DNA of 64,000 nt from Cristatella mucedo (Eukaryota; Bryozoa; Phylactolaemata; Cristatellidae). Positions 1 to 36,165 of the stretch are shown here, in pieces (positions within the stretch are counted from its first letter, which is position 1; each line of letters opens with the position of its first letter). A program made the position numbers and the translations under genes. Location of the stretch: the NCBI GenBank assembly GCA_009760855.2, contig WPIO01000010.1, positions 1,384,501 through 1,448,500 of the forward strand, in the 5' to 3' direction. The notes below the pieces were generated by a model. The model did not search any database and was not told the DNA's origin. It saw only the letters and a program-made list of their open reading frames with translations.

Positions 1-1440
1 ATGTCTTATTAATGTTAATATTGTGACCAGCCATAGAACAGATTTGCATATGAACCAGTAGAACCAGATCCTCATAGAGGCAACTCTACATAGGTCGCCG
101 ACTTGCTTGTTTCTTCTGCATGAAAGTGGATATGCCATGTGACTCTTGCCGTAGTGCAGGCAATCTTGTAGTGCCAGTGGCAAGAGTTTTGCTGTACCAG
201 CTGTTCCCAAGTGTACCAGAGGTTCTGCATCTCCTGCACAGCAAAATCCCAATTCTGTTCAGCAGACTGGCAAGACATTCTGGTAGAATCTTATAGAAAA
301 TACTGGCCATCATTTCCGTACCAAACCAGCATAATATTAATAGTGCACTTGATAAAGCGCCCTCAGAGAACTTAATCTCTTTCTAGGCGCTTTACATTTG
401 CTGCAAAGGGATGGTGAGGAATATTATGCTTGATAAACAACATTGATAACATGGTTAGGGGTGACATGCACAGGGTCAGCATGCAAATGTAGTTAGTGGC
501 AGCATGCACTGTGTCAGCACGCATAAGCACATCAAAGAAGAATCACAGGGACCCACTAAATACTGTCCTAAATAGGTGTTTTTAAGTTCTTTTTAAATGT
601 AGTCAGGTCAGGGGATGTTTTGACGCAGGTCGGGAGGGAGTTCCAGGCTTTGGGAGCAGACGAACTAAATGCACAGTCTCCAAAGGATTTGAGGTTTGTA
701 CGAGGTATTGGTAGACTGTTGAATTCCGAAAAGCAGGTGGTATGATGCTTAGCCTGGTGGGGGAGTAGATCTGAGCGATAAGCTGGAGCAAAAGAATGAA
801 GTGACCTAAAAGTGAGCGACAAAACCTTGAAATCAATCCGTTGCTTGACTGGTAGCCAGTACAGGTCGGCGAGAAATGGTGTGATGTGGCAACTGCAACG
901 CTCACGACAGACAAGCCTAGCTGCAGAGTTTTGCACCAGCTGCAATGCCGGATCGCACATGCCGGTAAGCCAGTAAGCAGTGAGTTGCAGAAGTCGAGAC
1001 AGGATGTCACGAATGCATGGACCAATTTAGACGTGGTATCTTATCTAAACAAGCCCGAATTTTAGCAATGTTAAGTAGCTGAAAATAGGCAGATTTGACT
1101 GTGGAGCTGATATTGTCGTCTAGCGAGGTTGCTTTGGAACATGATACCTAGATTTTGAGCTGATTCGACAGGAGATATGCTGGCTGAGCCAATTTTGAGT
1201 ATCAGCCTTTCCAATTTCTGTATCACACTGGGTTTGCCCATAACTAGTAAGTCAGTTTTATCATCATTTAGTCTTAGAAAATTTGCTGCCATCCATGTGG
1301 GGATGTCATCAATGCATGCAGCAAGTGAGTTTAGAGAATTTGAGGTGCTCGAAGGCTGGGATGGATCAAAGCAACGGTACAACTGAGTCATCCACATAGA
1401 ATTGAAAGCCTAGATTGTGCTTGGCAATCACATCAGCAAG

Positions 1441-1486
1441 AGGGCAAGTATAAGCCGTGAAAGAGGGCAAGTATAAGCCGTGAAAT
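1441..1486 (+). repeat. 23-bp tandem duplication inside a LINE
   Basis: AGGGCAAGTATAAGCCGTGA occurs at 1441 and again at 1464. The 23-bp period shifts the reverse transcriptase frame between the QGS-LGP and YVDD motifs. Confidence 0.9.
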
Positions 1487-1645
1487 GAACCGGACCTAGC
1501 ACTGAGCCCTGTGCCACCCCATATTTCAGAGGTACCTCGGATGATCTTTGCCTTATATGCTGGGCATATTTTTGCTAAGAAATGCTTGTACTCACGGCTA
1601 TGACAGTGATCCAGCACTGAAAGATAGAGGGAGAGAGAGGGTGAA

Positions 1646-1690
1646 GTGTGTGTGTGTGTGTGTGTTTGTGTGTGTGTGCGCGTGCGTGCG
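1646..1690 (+). repeat. (TG)n microsatellite
   Basis: Interrupted TG/CG dinucleotide run at the 5' end of the minus-strand LINE copy. Confidence 0.95.
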
Positions 1691-1989
1691 TCTGTGTGCA
1701 AGGGAATGAATAAAAATAAATGCAAGCAGCTAAAAAAGAAGCTATGTGTATTATTTCTTAAATCTGTAGCCTGACTTTTTAAGCAAGTACACGGCACCTG
1801 ACCAGATCTGTGACATATGCTGCACCTGCCACTTGACTCTTGTTACTTGTGTGTTGATTTGCTTGATCGTTAAAATATTTACTCTAGCTCAACCACCTGG
1901 CTGGTCGAGATAATTTCTGTACTATGAGGTAACTACCCAGGCTGCTCTGTCGATAATTTATACAGTACCATTGAACTTAAAAAAGCGTG

Positions 1990-2505
1990 CGAATCTACCT
2001 CTTCATTCTTTGGCTCCAGCCTATCTCTCAGATATACTCCCCATCAGGCCAAGCATAGTACCACCCGCCTCTCGGAATCCAACAGTTTATCAATACCTCG
2101 TACAAACCTTAAATCCTTTGGAGACCGTGCATTTAGTTCGTATTCTCCCAAAGCCTGGAACTCCCTCCCTACCTGTGTCAGAACATCCCCTGACCTGACC
2201 GCATTTAAAAAGAACCTAAAACACACCTATTTAGGACAGCATTTAGTGGGTCCCTGTGATTCGTCCTTCATTGCTTTAGCATGCTGACACTGTGCATGCT
2301 GCCACTAACCACATTTGCATGCTGACCCTGTGCATGTCACCCCTAACCATGTTATTCATTTTGTTTGCTTATCAAGCATGATATTACTCACCATTCAATT
2401 GCATTTCCCTTTGCAGTAAATGTAAAGCGCCTAGAGAGAGATTGAGTTCTCTGAGGGCACTTTATCAAGTGCATTATTATTATTATTATTATTATTATTA
2501 CCTCG
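1990..2505 (+). mobile_element. CR1/L2-type LINE 3' fragment
   Basis: Plus-strand copy of the C-terminal RT region (LNPLETVHLV is the shifted reading; the true frame gives the SFGDRAF-AWNSLP block), then the 3' UTR, the hairpin tail (2425-2470) and an (ATT)n end at 2473-2500. It is in inverted orientation relative to the copy at 340-1800. Confidence 0.85.
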
Positions 2506-2699
2506 AAGTATGTGTACATTGCTAAAGTACTGATAGAGTAAAGACTTATTGTTCATGGCTATCACGTTGCATTATTATTATTACCTCGAGGTCTGTGTAA
2601 ATTGCATAAGTACTGATAGAGTCAAGACTTATCGTTCATTGCTATCAAGTTGTTACCTAGACAAAGTCTCAAACACTGCCTAATCAGGCTTGGCATCGT

Positions 2700-2885
2700 A
2701 CTGCTCACTCTACAAGTAGTTTATCTGGGCCTCCAGCTAAACTCAAGTCTTTCGGAGCCCTTGCCTTTAGTTTGTATGCTCTCATAGAGTGGTACTCACG
2801 GCCAGCTGACATTGCTGCACCTCGAGACTTGAAATTTAAAAAACCTTAACGTTCACCTGTTCCTTACAGCCGTCAAGGAATAGGG
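2700..2885 (+). mobile_element. Decayed LINE C-terminal fragment
   Basis: Translates to LKSFGALAFSLYALIEW followed by PRDLKF, a degraded version of the SFGDRAF-SLYAPKAWN block seen in the other copies. Confidence 0.6.
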
Positions 2886-3206
2886 GCCGACAGTATCTAG
2901 AGGCTAGCTGCTCTGTGAAACTATTATGGATTCAAGCCATAAGCCTGGCCCGCATGATCTACCATCCGTACGAAATAGGCTTGCAAAAAAGATGCTTACT
3001 GCAGCTATTTTAGATGAATGTAGAGCATGGCTAGATGCAGTAAGCAACACCACTGCCAGCACCAGGTCTGTGTCCGTCAGTTACTGACTGGGTAGTTAGA
3101 GACTGCTCAGCCTTGTCCTACTATCAGTTGTTTTTTTAAATAGCTTGCTGTTGCCAATACATTTGGTTGTTCTGATGTCCGGCACCTTGGTGTGTTGATC
3201 TGAATT

Positions 3207-3211
<5 letters not shown>

Positions 3212-3262
<51 letters not shown>
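3212..3262 (+). repeat. (GT)n microsatellite
   Basis: Uninterrupted GT run of about 25 units, 130 bp before the first visible ACY1 exon. Confidence 0.97.
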
Positions 3263-3268
<6 letters not shown>

Positions 3269-3394
3269 TGCGGTTTTTGTGTTTGAGCGCTGATGTCCAC
3301 CAACCCGAGTTAAGTACATGTGCATGCTTTATGAATAGTGTTTGTTGTTTGAGTTTCATGTATTTGCCTATTGATTAGTGCACTTTGTATGCAG

Positions 3395-28147
<24,753 letters not shown>

Positions 28148-28290
28148 TAGCTATCTCTTAGAGCAAGATTATACACCGACTGTGGCCTAAATTTGATAGC
28201 AGGGCACTGTCTACTTTCCAGCTGAATTATAATTCAATACGTTTCAGCATGTTTGCTCACACTGCATATTGCATGTGCAATCTAGCCGTT

Positions 28291-28296
28291 AATAAA
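28291..28296 (+). promoter_or_regulatory. Candidate polyadenylation signal of ACY1
   Basis: AATAAA lies about 145 bp after the ACY1 stop codon, the first canonical hexamer downstream on this strand. It implies a short 3' UTR. Confidence 0.6.
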
Positions 28297-28384
28297 ACAC
28301 GGCATGCAGTCAATCAACAGGAAGTATGCTCGAGCGTCTGAATGGCATGTTTGTGTGCTATCACCATTTTAAAGTGGTTTCTTT

Positions 28385-29400
28385 ATAGCGTTTGAGGAGA
28401 ACAGACTATCTTTATAGGTGCTCTGTGTAGGCTGAAAAGGAAGCATTTTCACTGGCTTGTGAGGATAGCATGCCCGTGCATAGCAGCATGGACACATCGA
28501 TTCAAGGATTCGCCTGTGCGAAGGAACAGGTTCATTTTTTAGTTTCACTTTAAATGACGTTAGCTACATCGAGGTAATTTTGATGTCAGTCGACAGAAAG
28601 CTCTAGCGTTAGATACACTGGAACTAAAGACCTGGTCCCTGATGGAGTCAATATCGTTTAGTGGCACGGCTTAAGGCCAGAGGAGCTGATGGTGTCAAGC
28701 AACAATAAGCGAGGAAGTAGTTAAGACAGATAAGCCGGAGCGAGTGAATGGTGGCAATTATAGATTAGTAAGACGACATTTAAATTGACGAGCTTCCTGA
28801 CAGAAAGTCAGTGCATGTAGATGAAGTTTAATTTAAGCAATTTTGATGTTCAAGCGAGACCTAGCTACCAAGTTGTGCACAATCTATTAGCATCCTGACA
28901 GTATTAACAATCGGTCAAGTATAAATACAATTTACAATGGCCGCAGTCTTGAGTCACGTAGGGCAATTTTTGCAAATAGAGCAAATGCTGTAAGAAACAT
29001 ATTGATGTATTTTTTAATGTCAAGCCAGGAAATGTGATGTCAGCCCGTTGTGAGTAGCAGGCATTTGGAGCATAACAACCGAATGTACGATCTCCAGAGG
29101 AAATCACATTGTCTAGAGGCACAGCCACTTTGGTCGAAGGATCTGGTGGAACTGTAGTAAGCTAAAATTATTTCAGATTGGCAGAGCAAGAGTTAAGGGT
29201 TCTGAGTGAGCGACAAACCTCGAAGTCGATATGCTGCTTGATGTGAAGGCAGAGGATGCTGTTGAGGAGGGGTGCAATGTGGCAGTATCGAAATTTCACT
29301 ACAGATGAGGCTAGGTGCAGCTGCAACTGTGAGTACCTTATTGCACAGGCAGGAAGATATGTTTGGTTTCAGACAAAAAGGGATGTCAAGATTTAGTATT
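28385..29400 (-). mobile_element. Two decayed LINE 3' fragments in tandem
   Basis: The minus strand has a degraded tail and C-terminal region (28385-28890). A second region (28910-29400) includes degraded equivalents of the SFGDR, KQHIDFEV and LVCRE blocks. It begins about 90 bp after the ACY1 poly(A) signal. Confidence 0.55.
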
Positions 29401-29879
29401 TTTCAAATTGATTTAAAGTTTTTATTCTCTTAGGGTGATAATTGTGTTGTTAATACAATCCTCGTGTGAGCAAAACACTGCCATTCTAGCTGTTAAGGCT
29501 GGATTGTTTTGCCGATTTTGTCGTATAGTAAACCGTAATTTTGAAACGGGACGCAGATTTCGTGCAAAGGCTACATGAAATGCTCTGGTTGTGCCCATTA
29601 TGAGGACTGAGCTATCCATAATCTCAGCGACGCTATATTTACCCATGTCAGTTTTGTTTTGTATCGGTACAGCTTTTTAATGTTTTTTACTAATCTAATT
29701 GCTCGTGTCAGTAATACATGCTTCGCCAGAGTTAAGGGAGTTTGAGGCGTTCTAAGGCAGGAAGGGATCAAAATATGCATACAGTTATGTGCCATCTAAA
29801 AAAATGAATAAAAGCTTGGAGTGTATTTTTCCATTTATCGACAAGAGGAAGAGTATAACCAGTGAAAAGAAATTGTTAT

Positions 29880-29968
29880 ACACTATCTGCAAACTGCCGA
29901 GAAAGAGACTCAGTTCACTGATGGTGCTATACAAATACAGTGTTATAATAATTATTATTACATGACAT
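29880..29968 (+). mobile_element. LINE/SINE 3' hairpin tail
   Basis: A tail with GAGAAAGAGACTCAGTTCAC and GGTGCTATACAAAT, then an ATT-rich end. It abuts the left GC-rich inverted repeat. Confidence 0.55.
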
Positions 29969-29969
29969 T

Positions 29970-30367
29970 GTGGAAGCTGCAACTGTATTGCAGTTACACG
30001 ACAATGCCATCGAGCTAAACTCTGTCCAATGAGACTGATGCCCCCGAGATAAGCACCTGCACTTGGCATATGTGGTCAGGGCAGGGCGAGACTGCAGAGC
30101 CACCATTTTTGGTCATAGTAGTCATCGGCATGCCAATCGAGCGACGTCAGCGAAGGGGGGGCTTCAGAGCCAACGTTGCTACAGGCCAATAGGGGCTGCG
30201 ACGCCTCGGAGCCGGCAAGTGCTGCCGGCTGCGGTCCATCGCACCGACCAGCCGGCTCTCTCCGAGATCAATGGCAGCGATCGTGGGCGAAGAGCTGTCT
30301 GCGATTGAAAGGCGTGGGCCCCCCTCCCTACTTTGGTTGGTTTTCCTGTGAAAGCCCACAGAGAGTG
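29970..30367 (+). repeat. Left arm of a GC-rich inverted repeat pair
   Basis: Runs from GTGGAAGCTGC to CAGAGAGTG. It is homologous, reverse-complemented, to 33047-33505. Shared landmarks include GGTCAGGGCAGGGCGAGAC, the GGAGCCGGCAAG region, CCGAGATC and GGTTGGTTTTCC. No coding function is recognised. Confidence 0.8.
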
Positions 30368-33046
30368 TGAGCCTTTTGACTTTTACTGGTCATCAGAAGG
30401 TCAACGTGACAACTATAGTTACATCAAAAGATAAATGATGTTACCTTTGATGTTTGTACCAATTTGCATGCCGATCATTCCTTTAGTATTTGAGAGATAT
30501 CAATAAATGTGCTGTAAGGGAGATAATTCCTATTGTGGGCACAACCTCCACCCCAATTGGACATCACTCTTAATGCAGGTCAGCTGCCATCAGCCATGAA
30601 CTGCTAGCCACAAACCACCAATCTATGAGAAACCGATTGCACAGTATTTCATTTTTTATTGTATACTATTTCACGATATTGGGCTGGCATATTTTTATGA
30701 ATCGCCCAGTAACTGACTGCAACGTTCGCCGGCCAATACAGCTATCCATTGAAATTCATATCAATAAACCACCGACTGACCAGAAATCTGATGTGCGAGG
30801 CTCATTTTTTATTTGCGTATTGTAACGCCGAAGGCTCGGCGGGGTAGGCTTGACCTGCCACTTACCTAGCGACGTAACCTAGCGCCTACTGCCGTTCGGT
30901 GCGCGCCTACGCGCAATAAGCTGGCCGCCACGAAACGATGCGTTTCTGGCACTAACCTGCTTACCGTTACTAAAGGGGGTCGTGAGTCCGCGGCGTGAAT
31001 TGGAAAGTGAGACACACAAATTGGGGATTTACTGAACTTTATTCGCAAGCGCACAAGGTCGCTGCGCGTCTAGTTCAGCTTTATCTCCACACTCCTCGCA
31101 CGTTCTCAGCTACACTAACACTCTTGCGGAGGGAATACTCCTCCACACTAAGCGCGACCCGGACCCTAAACCCTAACCGGTGAACTAGGAATCCGTTCCC
31201 ACCTGTGCCGAGGGAATACCCCAAACACGCCAACGTAAACACTCTTGCGGAGGGAATACTTCTCCACACTGAAGCGCGAACCGGAGCCTAAAACCTAACT
31301 GGGGAACTAGGGCTCCACACACGCCAACTACGCCTAGTTCGCACCGGCAAATCCCTTGCCGAGACTACGTGCTAGCGCGCACACACACGACACAAAAGAA
31401 ACACAAAATACGAAAGAACACACAAAATGCCAGCTCGGGCGCGATACGACCGTATTCGGTGGAGTTCCACCGAATCCTCCTAGCGCTGTCTCGTCCTGTT
31501 CCGTCAATCGCCGGCGAACAGCCCGCCCTCCTCCCTCGCTGTCAGAGAAACGAGTGCGACGGCGTCGAAGCCGGACCAAAGACAAAAGACCGTAAGACCA
31601 AGAGCGAGCGTCGCTCGACTCTTAAATACCTAGCTGAAACAATGGGGCAAGCGCCTAGTGGTATTGGGCCCGAAACCCCGGCCCATTACGGCAAGGAATA
31701 TAGGCCACTGGAAAGGCACCTCTGTCCAGTTTAATGGCGTATGGGTTCTAGACGATTCTTTCTTGGAACGAGTGAAGGTGGAGGTTGACAGGCCAGCCAA
31801 CATCAATCAGCCGCTTCCGCGCGTACCAATATTCCCGTAGACCAATTCTAAAGGCCGAATCGCCACCGCTCGTCTCAGAGCTTCCTGGCTTGCTCTTAAG
31901 CGCTTCTTGTCTACGCGCACTGACGCTCCTCTCTGGCCCATTGCTCCAGGACAAAGGAGCTCTAGCCCGCCACCGAACAGCTCTTGTTCGCGCTAAAACT
32001 CAGCCAAGGCCAGCAAGGCCGCTACAGTATTATACTGCATTCAGCTTCCAGCGTGCCTTAAACTACTCACGCCATTATGCTTACATATGGCCATGCACAT
32101 TGGCTGCAGTAGTACAGGCCATCAGCACAATCTAGTTGTCAGCCGTAAAAATCAACCAGAGATCGTGAAGGGGCAGCTGTAGTTTTGAGCGCATGCTACT
32201 GTTTTGTGGTGTCCCCAAACATTGTACGGAATAGCACGTGCGCTTTCTTATGCAGAGCACAGAAATCCTCTGCTCTGGTCTTGGCCAATACCAAAATTCA
32301 ATTCAAAGTCACATGCGGCTATACATCCCATAGATAACTACTGAGAGTAGTTGTGGTACTAACTATTTAGTATTCCACGCTGTACTGTCAACGTTTGTTG
32401 AACTTTTCATACCATTTTGCAAGTGAGCTCTCTTCATGCAGCGGACGGCAAAGATGTGAGTCTTTGCAGCAATCCTCGGTTATCTACTGCCGCCACAAGC
32501 AAGCTCAAATCCATCAGCTGCGTAGTGCGAGACTCCGATTTCACTTGAGTTTTACAAAGCAAATCCTTTGAAGAGCAAGTTGGTCTTTTCTGTACTCTTC
32601 ATCCTGTCGGGAAATTGTGTTCTGTCAATCAGGGAATGGCGGCAAGGTGGAGGAGGCGAAAGCGAAGTCCAGTCTAAATCTAAATCCTCTAAATCACGGC
32701 TGCCGATACGAAGCCACTCACGTGGGTGGATATGCGCGTCGGTCCGCGGCACTCAGTTGAGTCGCTTCGTTCATTCGAGTCATTACTTCGATGCGGATCT
32801 TTTCTGCTGCAAGTGCGTTTGTTCGCAACCGGATAACTCCTCGCTGGCCGCGCGGCAGCGTCTCGCTCGCTGTAGCGCCGCGTGGCTCGCCCCACCTATT
32901 TACTCAATGATGCAGGCGCCCGCTGGGAATGGCAGGTCTTCACCGCACTGGCAGTCTTCACCGCACTGAGTTCTTCACCGCACTATTAGCGCTCCGAGAA
33001 GCTCGTTCGCTCCCGCTCGGACGAACGTCGCATCCATGCGCGGCTG
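30368..33046. other. GC-rich segment between the inverted repeats, no recognised gene
   Basis: Contains the 121-bp tandem repeat and several short open frames on both strands. None has recognisable domains, splice context or homology to the rest of the window. It may be the internal part of a non-autonomous element or a composite of insertions. Confidence 0.4.
31118..31330 (+). repeat. 121-bp tandem repeat, about 1.8 copies
   Basis: ACACTCTTGCGGAGGGAATAC begins at 31118 and again at 31239, followed in both by CTCCACACT, AGCGCGA and a CCTAA-rich segment. The first copy includes CCCTAAACCCTAACC. Confidence 0.8.
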
Positions 33047-33505
33047 CACTCTCTGAGGGCTTTCACTGGAAAACCAACCAATCAAAGTGGGGGGGGGGGG
33101 GACCCCACGCCTCTCAATCGCCGACCGCTCTCCGCCTGCGACCGATGCCGTCGATCTCGGAGAGAACCGGCTGGTCGGCGCGACGGGCCGCCGCCGGCAG
33201 CACTGGGCCCCCGCTCCGCTCGGCTCTTCGTCTCCGCCGACCGTTGCCCCGCCTTGCCGGCTCCGAGGCATCGCAGCCACTGGCGGTCGGTAGCGACTCG
33301 GGCTCTGAAACCCGGCTCGGTCGCTTGGCGTGCGGATGACCACTTCGACCGAGAATCGCGGCTCTGGCGTCTCGCCCTGCCCTGACCGCGCATGCCGAAT
33401 GCTGGCGCTTGTCTCAGAGGGGGGGGGGTAGGGGCAGCAGTCTCGTTGAACTGAGTTTGGCTCGATGTCATCGTTGCGTAACTGCGACGCAGCTGCTGCT
33501 TCCAC
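33047..33505 (-). repeat. Right arm of a GC-rich inverted repeat pair
   Basis: Reverse-complement partner of 29970-30367, slightly longer. Poly-G tracts lie at 33090-33101 and 33419-33428. Open frames inside (for example a 176-codon one on the minus strand) are composition artefacts. Confidence 0.8.
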
Positions 33506-33627
33506 AAAAAACGACGGAAAACAGCGATTTTATTGCAAAATTATACAGAATTTTTGCGAGTGCAGCATGCATGTCGCTAAACAGCAAGTGACTTTCAATA
33601 ACACTCGCACCAAACAATACTCGGTAG

Positions 33628-33760
33628 CTGGTATGGGCCCAGTGGTTGAGGTGCTCGCCCCGACGTAGGTGCGGCCGAGGTCGTGGGCTCGAGCCCCGTG
33701 GCATGTGCGAAGCGCCTGAATAGAGATCAAGTTTTCTTAGGGCACTGTACTCATGAATTA
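33628..33760 (+). mobile_element. tRNA-derived SINE (same family)
   Basis: CCAGTGGTTGAGGTGCTCG head, GTGGGCTCGAGCCCC box, then GAAGCGCCTGAATAGAGATC and a short degraded end. Confidence 0.78.
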
Positions 33761-35939
33761 TGTCGTTAACATTATTTCTAACCGGAACGTTCCGTCACCT
33801 GCGACTCAGTAACGCTGCGCTTTGATTGGCTAACGTCTATGGTTGCGCCTAGCAGCAGAAACGCTGCGCTCTGATTCGTTAGCCAGGATCGGGGGAGCTG
33901 TTTTTTCCAAGGGTAGCGGGCCAGAGTACACCTGGGGTTACAATAGCCTAGGCCACTTTATGCCTGGAGCGTAAAACAGGCTAAGCTAAACTGTACTCCT
34001 CCTGGCCAGAATATACCCTGTCTGAATTATGGCGCAGAGATTAAAAATGTTTAACCATTACAAACTGCTATTGTGGGTTGTTCGGTAGCGATTATCGAAA
34101 CAGAAAATTTGAGAAGATTTCGGCTGATATCCAACAAAGAACTTGCGCCAATATCTTAAAAGCGTATACGTTTTCGTGAAACTTTCAATTTGAACAATTA
34201 GAGGAATTTCCAGAAGCAGTCGAAGCTATGATCATGGTCGGCTTCGCGGTGAAGCAAAAAAAGAATTTGCAAAACAACTGAAGGAATCTAAAGCCGAACA
34301 TCGGAAGTTCCGCACTTGCAGAGCGACACAGGTGTGCGCCCTCACAACCGGAAAGTGAATCCCGGGTGTAGTTTGAGTGTATGCCGGCTCCTCTGATGAG
34401 CCGGTGATGTGGCATGGACACAGGCCGGTAACCCGCTGGTGGCCAGATGGTGGATACACCATCTGGGTCTGCCGGTGCACAGCTGTGGTCCGCCTGTGAT
34501 GCGGTATATACACAGGCTGGTTACCTGCTGGTGGTGAGATGGTGGACCGGAGGAGTGGAGGAGGAGGGCAGACTCGAGTGTGAGAAGGGGGCGAAGGCAG
34601 TCGTGCGTCTTGCTGCTAATCCGTGCCTTGAGCAATAAACCGTTGGCGTTGTTCTGGGCCAGCGTTCTGTATGCCGAACCACACCGGGTTTTCAAGATTC
34701 TTCATTTAATCGAGGTCCGCTCAGAATTACGCAGTATGTGCACGTTTCGCCGTCTATGGCGCCTTGGCGACATGACGAATGGGCGCATCGCCATGCCGGA
34801 GAGTTCCTGCAGTTTACATTGATCCCGAGGTCTCTCGGCGTGCATACGTTAGTCAACATTCTAAATTAAGAAACAGGTCTCAGAAAAGACGAGGTATTTA
34901 TAAGCGCCTATATATAGGATTTATAAGCGCCTCAAGTTAAGAAGGAGGGAGGGCAGAGAATGAGGTGTCAAGGTCGGCGCCGGTGCGGATTTTCGAACCG
35001 TTGCTCAAAGATTGACGAGTGCGTCACTCAAAACTATCGATACGTCGGGGTCTGGTTTGGCCTAGAGAGATATTAGGTGTTCTAGGTGATAATGTACCTC
35101 CTGCGTATAAAGTGGATTAGCCGGTTCAACCGCGTGTATACTTCGGCCTGGGGGTATACTCCGGGGAAATACGCCAGCACCCAACAACGGCTAGGCGGTG
35201 TAGCTGCAAGTCGGCTGGGGTATACATTTTCACATAACGATCGCTACTGAATGGGGTGCAACGGTATGACAGATTAAGCTACTAGGTAATTATCGCAGTC
35301 CCCGCGCACCCGGGTTACCATTATAATCCGGGTTACCGCCATCGGGCTCAATTGCATTTTCGCGTTCTCATGTTGTTGTGTGCGCCTGCGGCTTCTGCTG
35401 TAACTAGCGAAGCGCCTAACACAAATGCACGTGCCTCACCTGTGGCCAATAGTTAAGCCACTGAAGCAGCAGCGCAGCGTCAGGCCACTAATGTAGATTA
35501 TATATCGTGTCGTTTTATGCGATTGATTGGGCTTCCATATATGTGCCCGTTGCGAGTAATTAAGGAGTCTCGTTAACCGCGCACGAGCGCCGGCTGTCTC
35601 CGTGAGACTCCCACTAGAACAGCCGCTGCTCGAGACACCGTCACACAACACGGCCACGGGTCAGCCATCTTCTCTTCATAATTGTTGGATCACTGATTGC
35701 ACAATCTAAAAGTGCCGATGTCCACCATCAACTACCTCCTTAACCGCTCCCAGGTTCCCTACGTAGTGATCATTATAGTGACCTATAAGCCGATCTTTTC
35801 TTTGGCTTCTTGTTCATCAATATAGATAGCATCAGAGAATCTATTCCTAAGGATCCTCTAGGCCGCATCCTCTCTGGACTTTGGTTTCTCAACGACTTCA
35901 AGACAGGACTCCTGTCCATCGATTCCGTGCACTATTTCG
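33761..35939. other. Intergenic sequence without recognised genes
   Basis: A degenerate direct repeat at 34390-34545 (two units of about 95 bp with CACAGGC-GGT-ACC-GCTGGTGG in common) is the only structure seen. Short open frames have no support. Confidence 0.4.
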
Positions 35940-36165
35940 ATGTCTGCAGCTAGGCTTGTTTGCCGTGAGCGCCGCAGCTGCAACATCGCAACACTTCCCG
36001 CCGACCTGCACTGGCTACCAGTCAAGCAACGGATCGACTTCAAGGTTTAGTCGCTCACTTTTAGGTCACTTCATTCTTTGGCTTCAGCCTATCTCTCAGA
36101 TCTACTCCTCCACCAGGCCAAGCATCGTACCACCCGCTTTTCGGAATCCATCAGCTTCCGAAGTT
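35940..36165 (+). mobile_element. LINE C-terminal fragment
   Basis: Contains the AARLVCRERRSCNIATLP, LHWLPVKQRIDFKV and HQAKHRTTRFSES blocks on the plus strand, with frame breaks. Confidence 0.75.

Larger units (their letters stand above)
340..1800 (-). mobile_element. CR1/L2-type LINE fragment, reverse transcriptase to 3' tail
   Basis: Read on the minus strand, the pieces run from an RT palm motif (FYVDDS near 1400), a WMAANFLRLNDDKTD block, LHAFVTSCLDFCNSLL-like and NSAARLVCRE blocks, LYWLPVKQRIDFKVLSL, and LKSFGDCAFSSSAPKAWNS, to a 3' hairpin tail at about 345-400. The frame is broken in several places, one of them a 23-bp tandem duplication at 1441-1486. It is 5'-truncated and non-functional. 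Confidence 0.88.

Noticed and set aside
3096-3359. Thr-His repeat frames
   Set aside because: They read through the GT microsatellite and have no coding support.
1-3394. Upstream ACY1 exons with the NSHTDVV zinc His motif
   Set aside because: I searched this stretch on the plus strand and found only LINE debris, so the exons must lie beyond the left edge.
32975-33507. Minus-strand frames of 141 and 176 codons
   Set aside because: They lie in the right GC-rich inverted repeat, which is disrupted in its left copy. Poly-G tracts and lack of domains argue against a gene.
34300-34700. Solo LTR with AATAAA near 34635
   Set aside because: A TG...CA boundary, a second LTR and a primer-binding site could not be identified.
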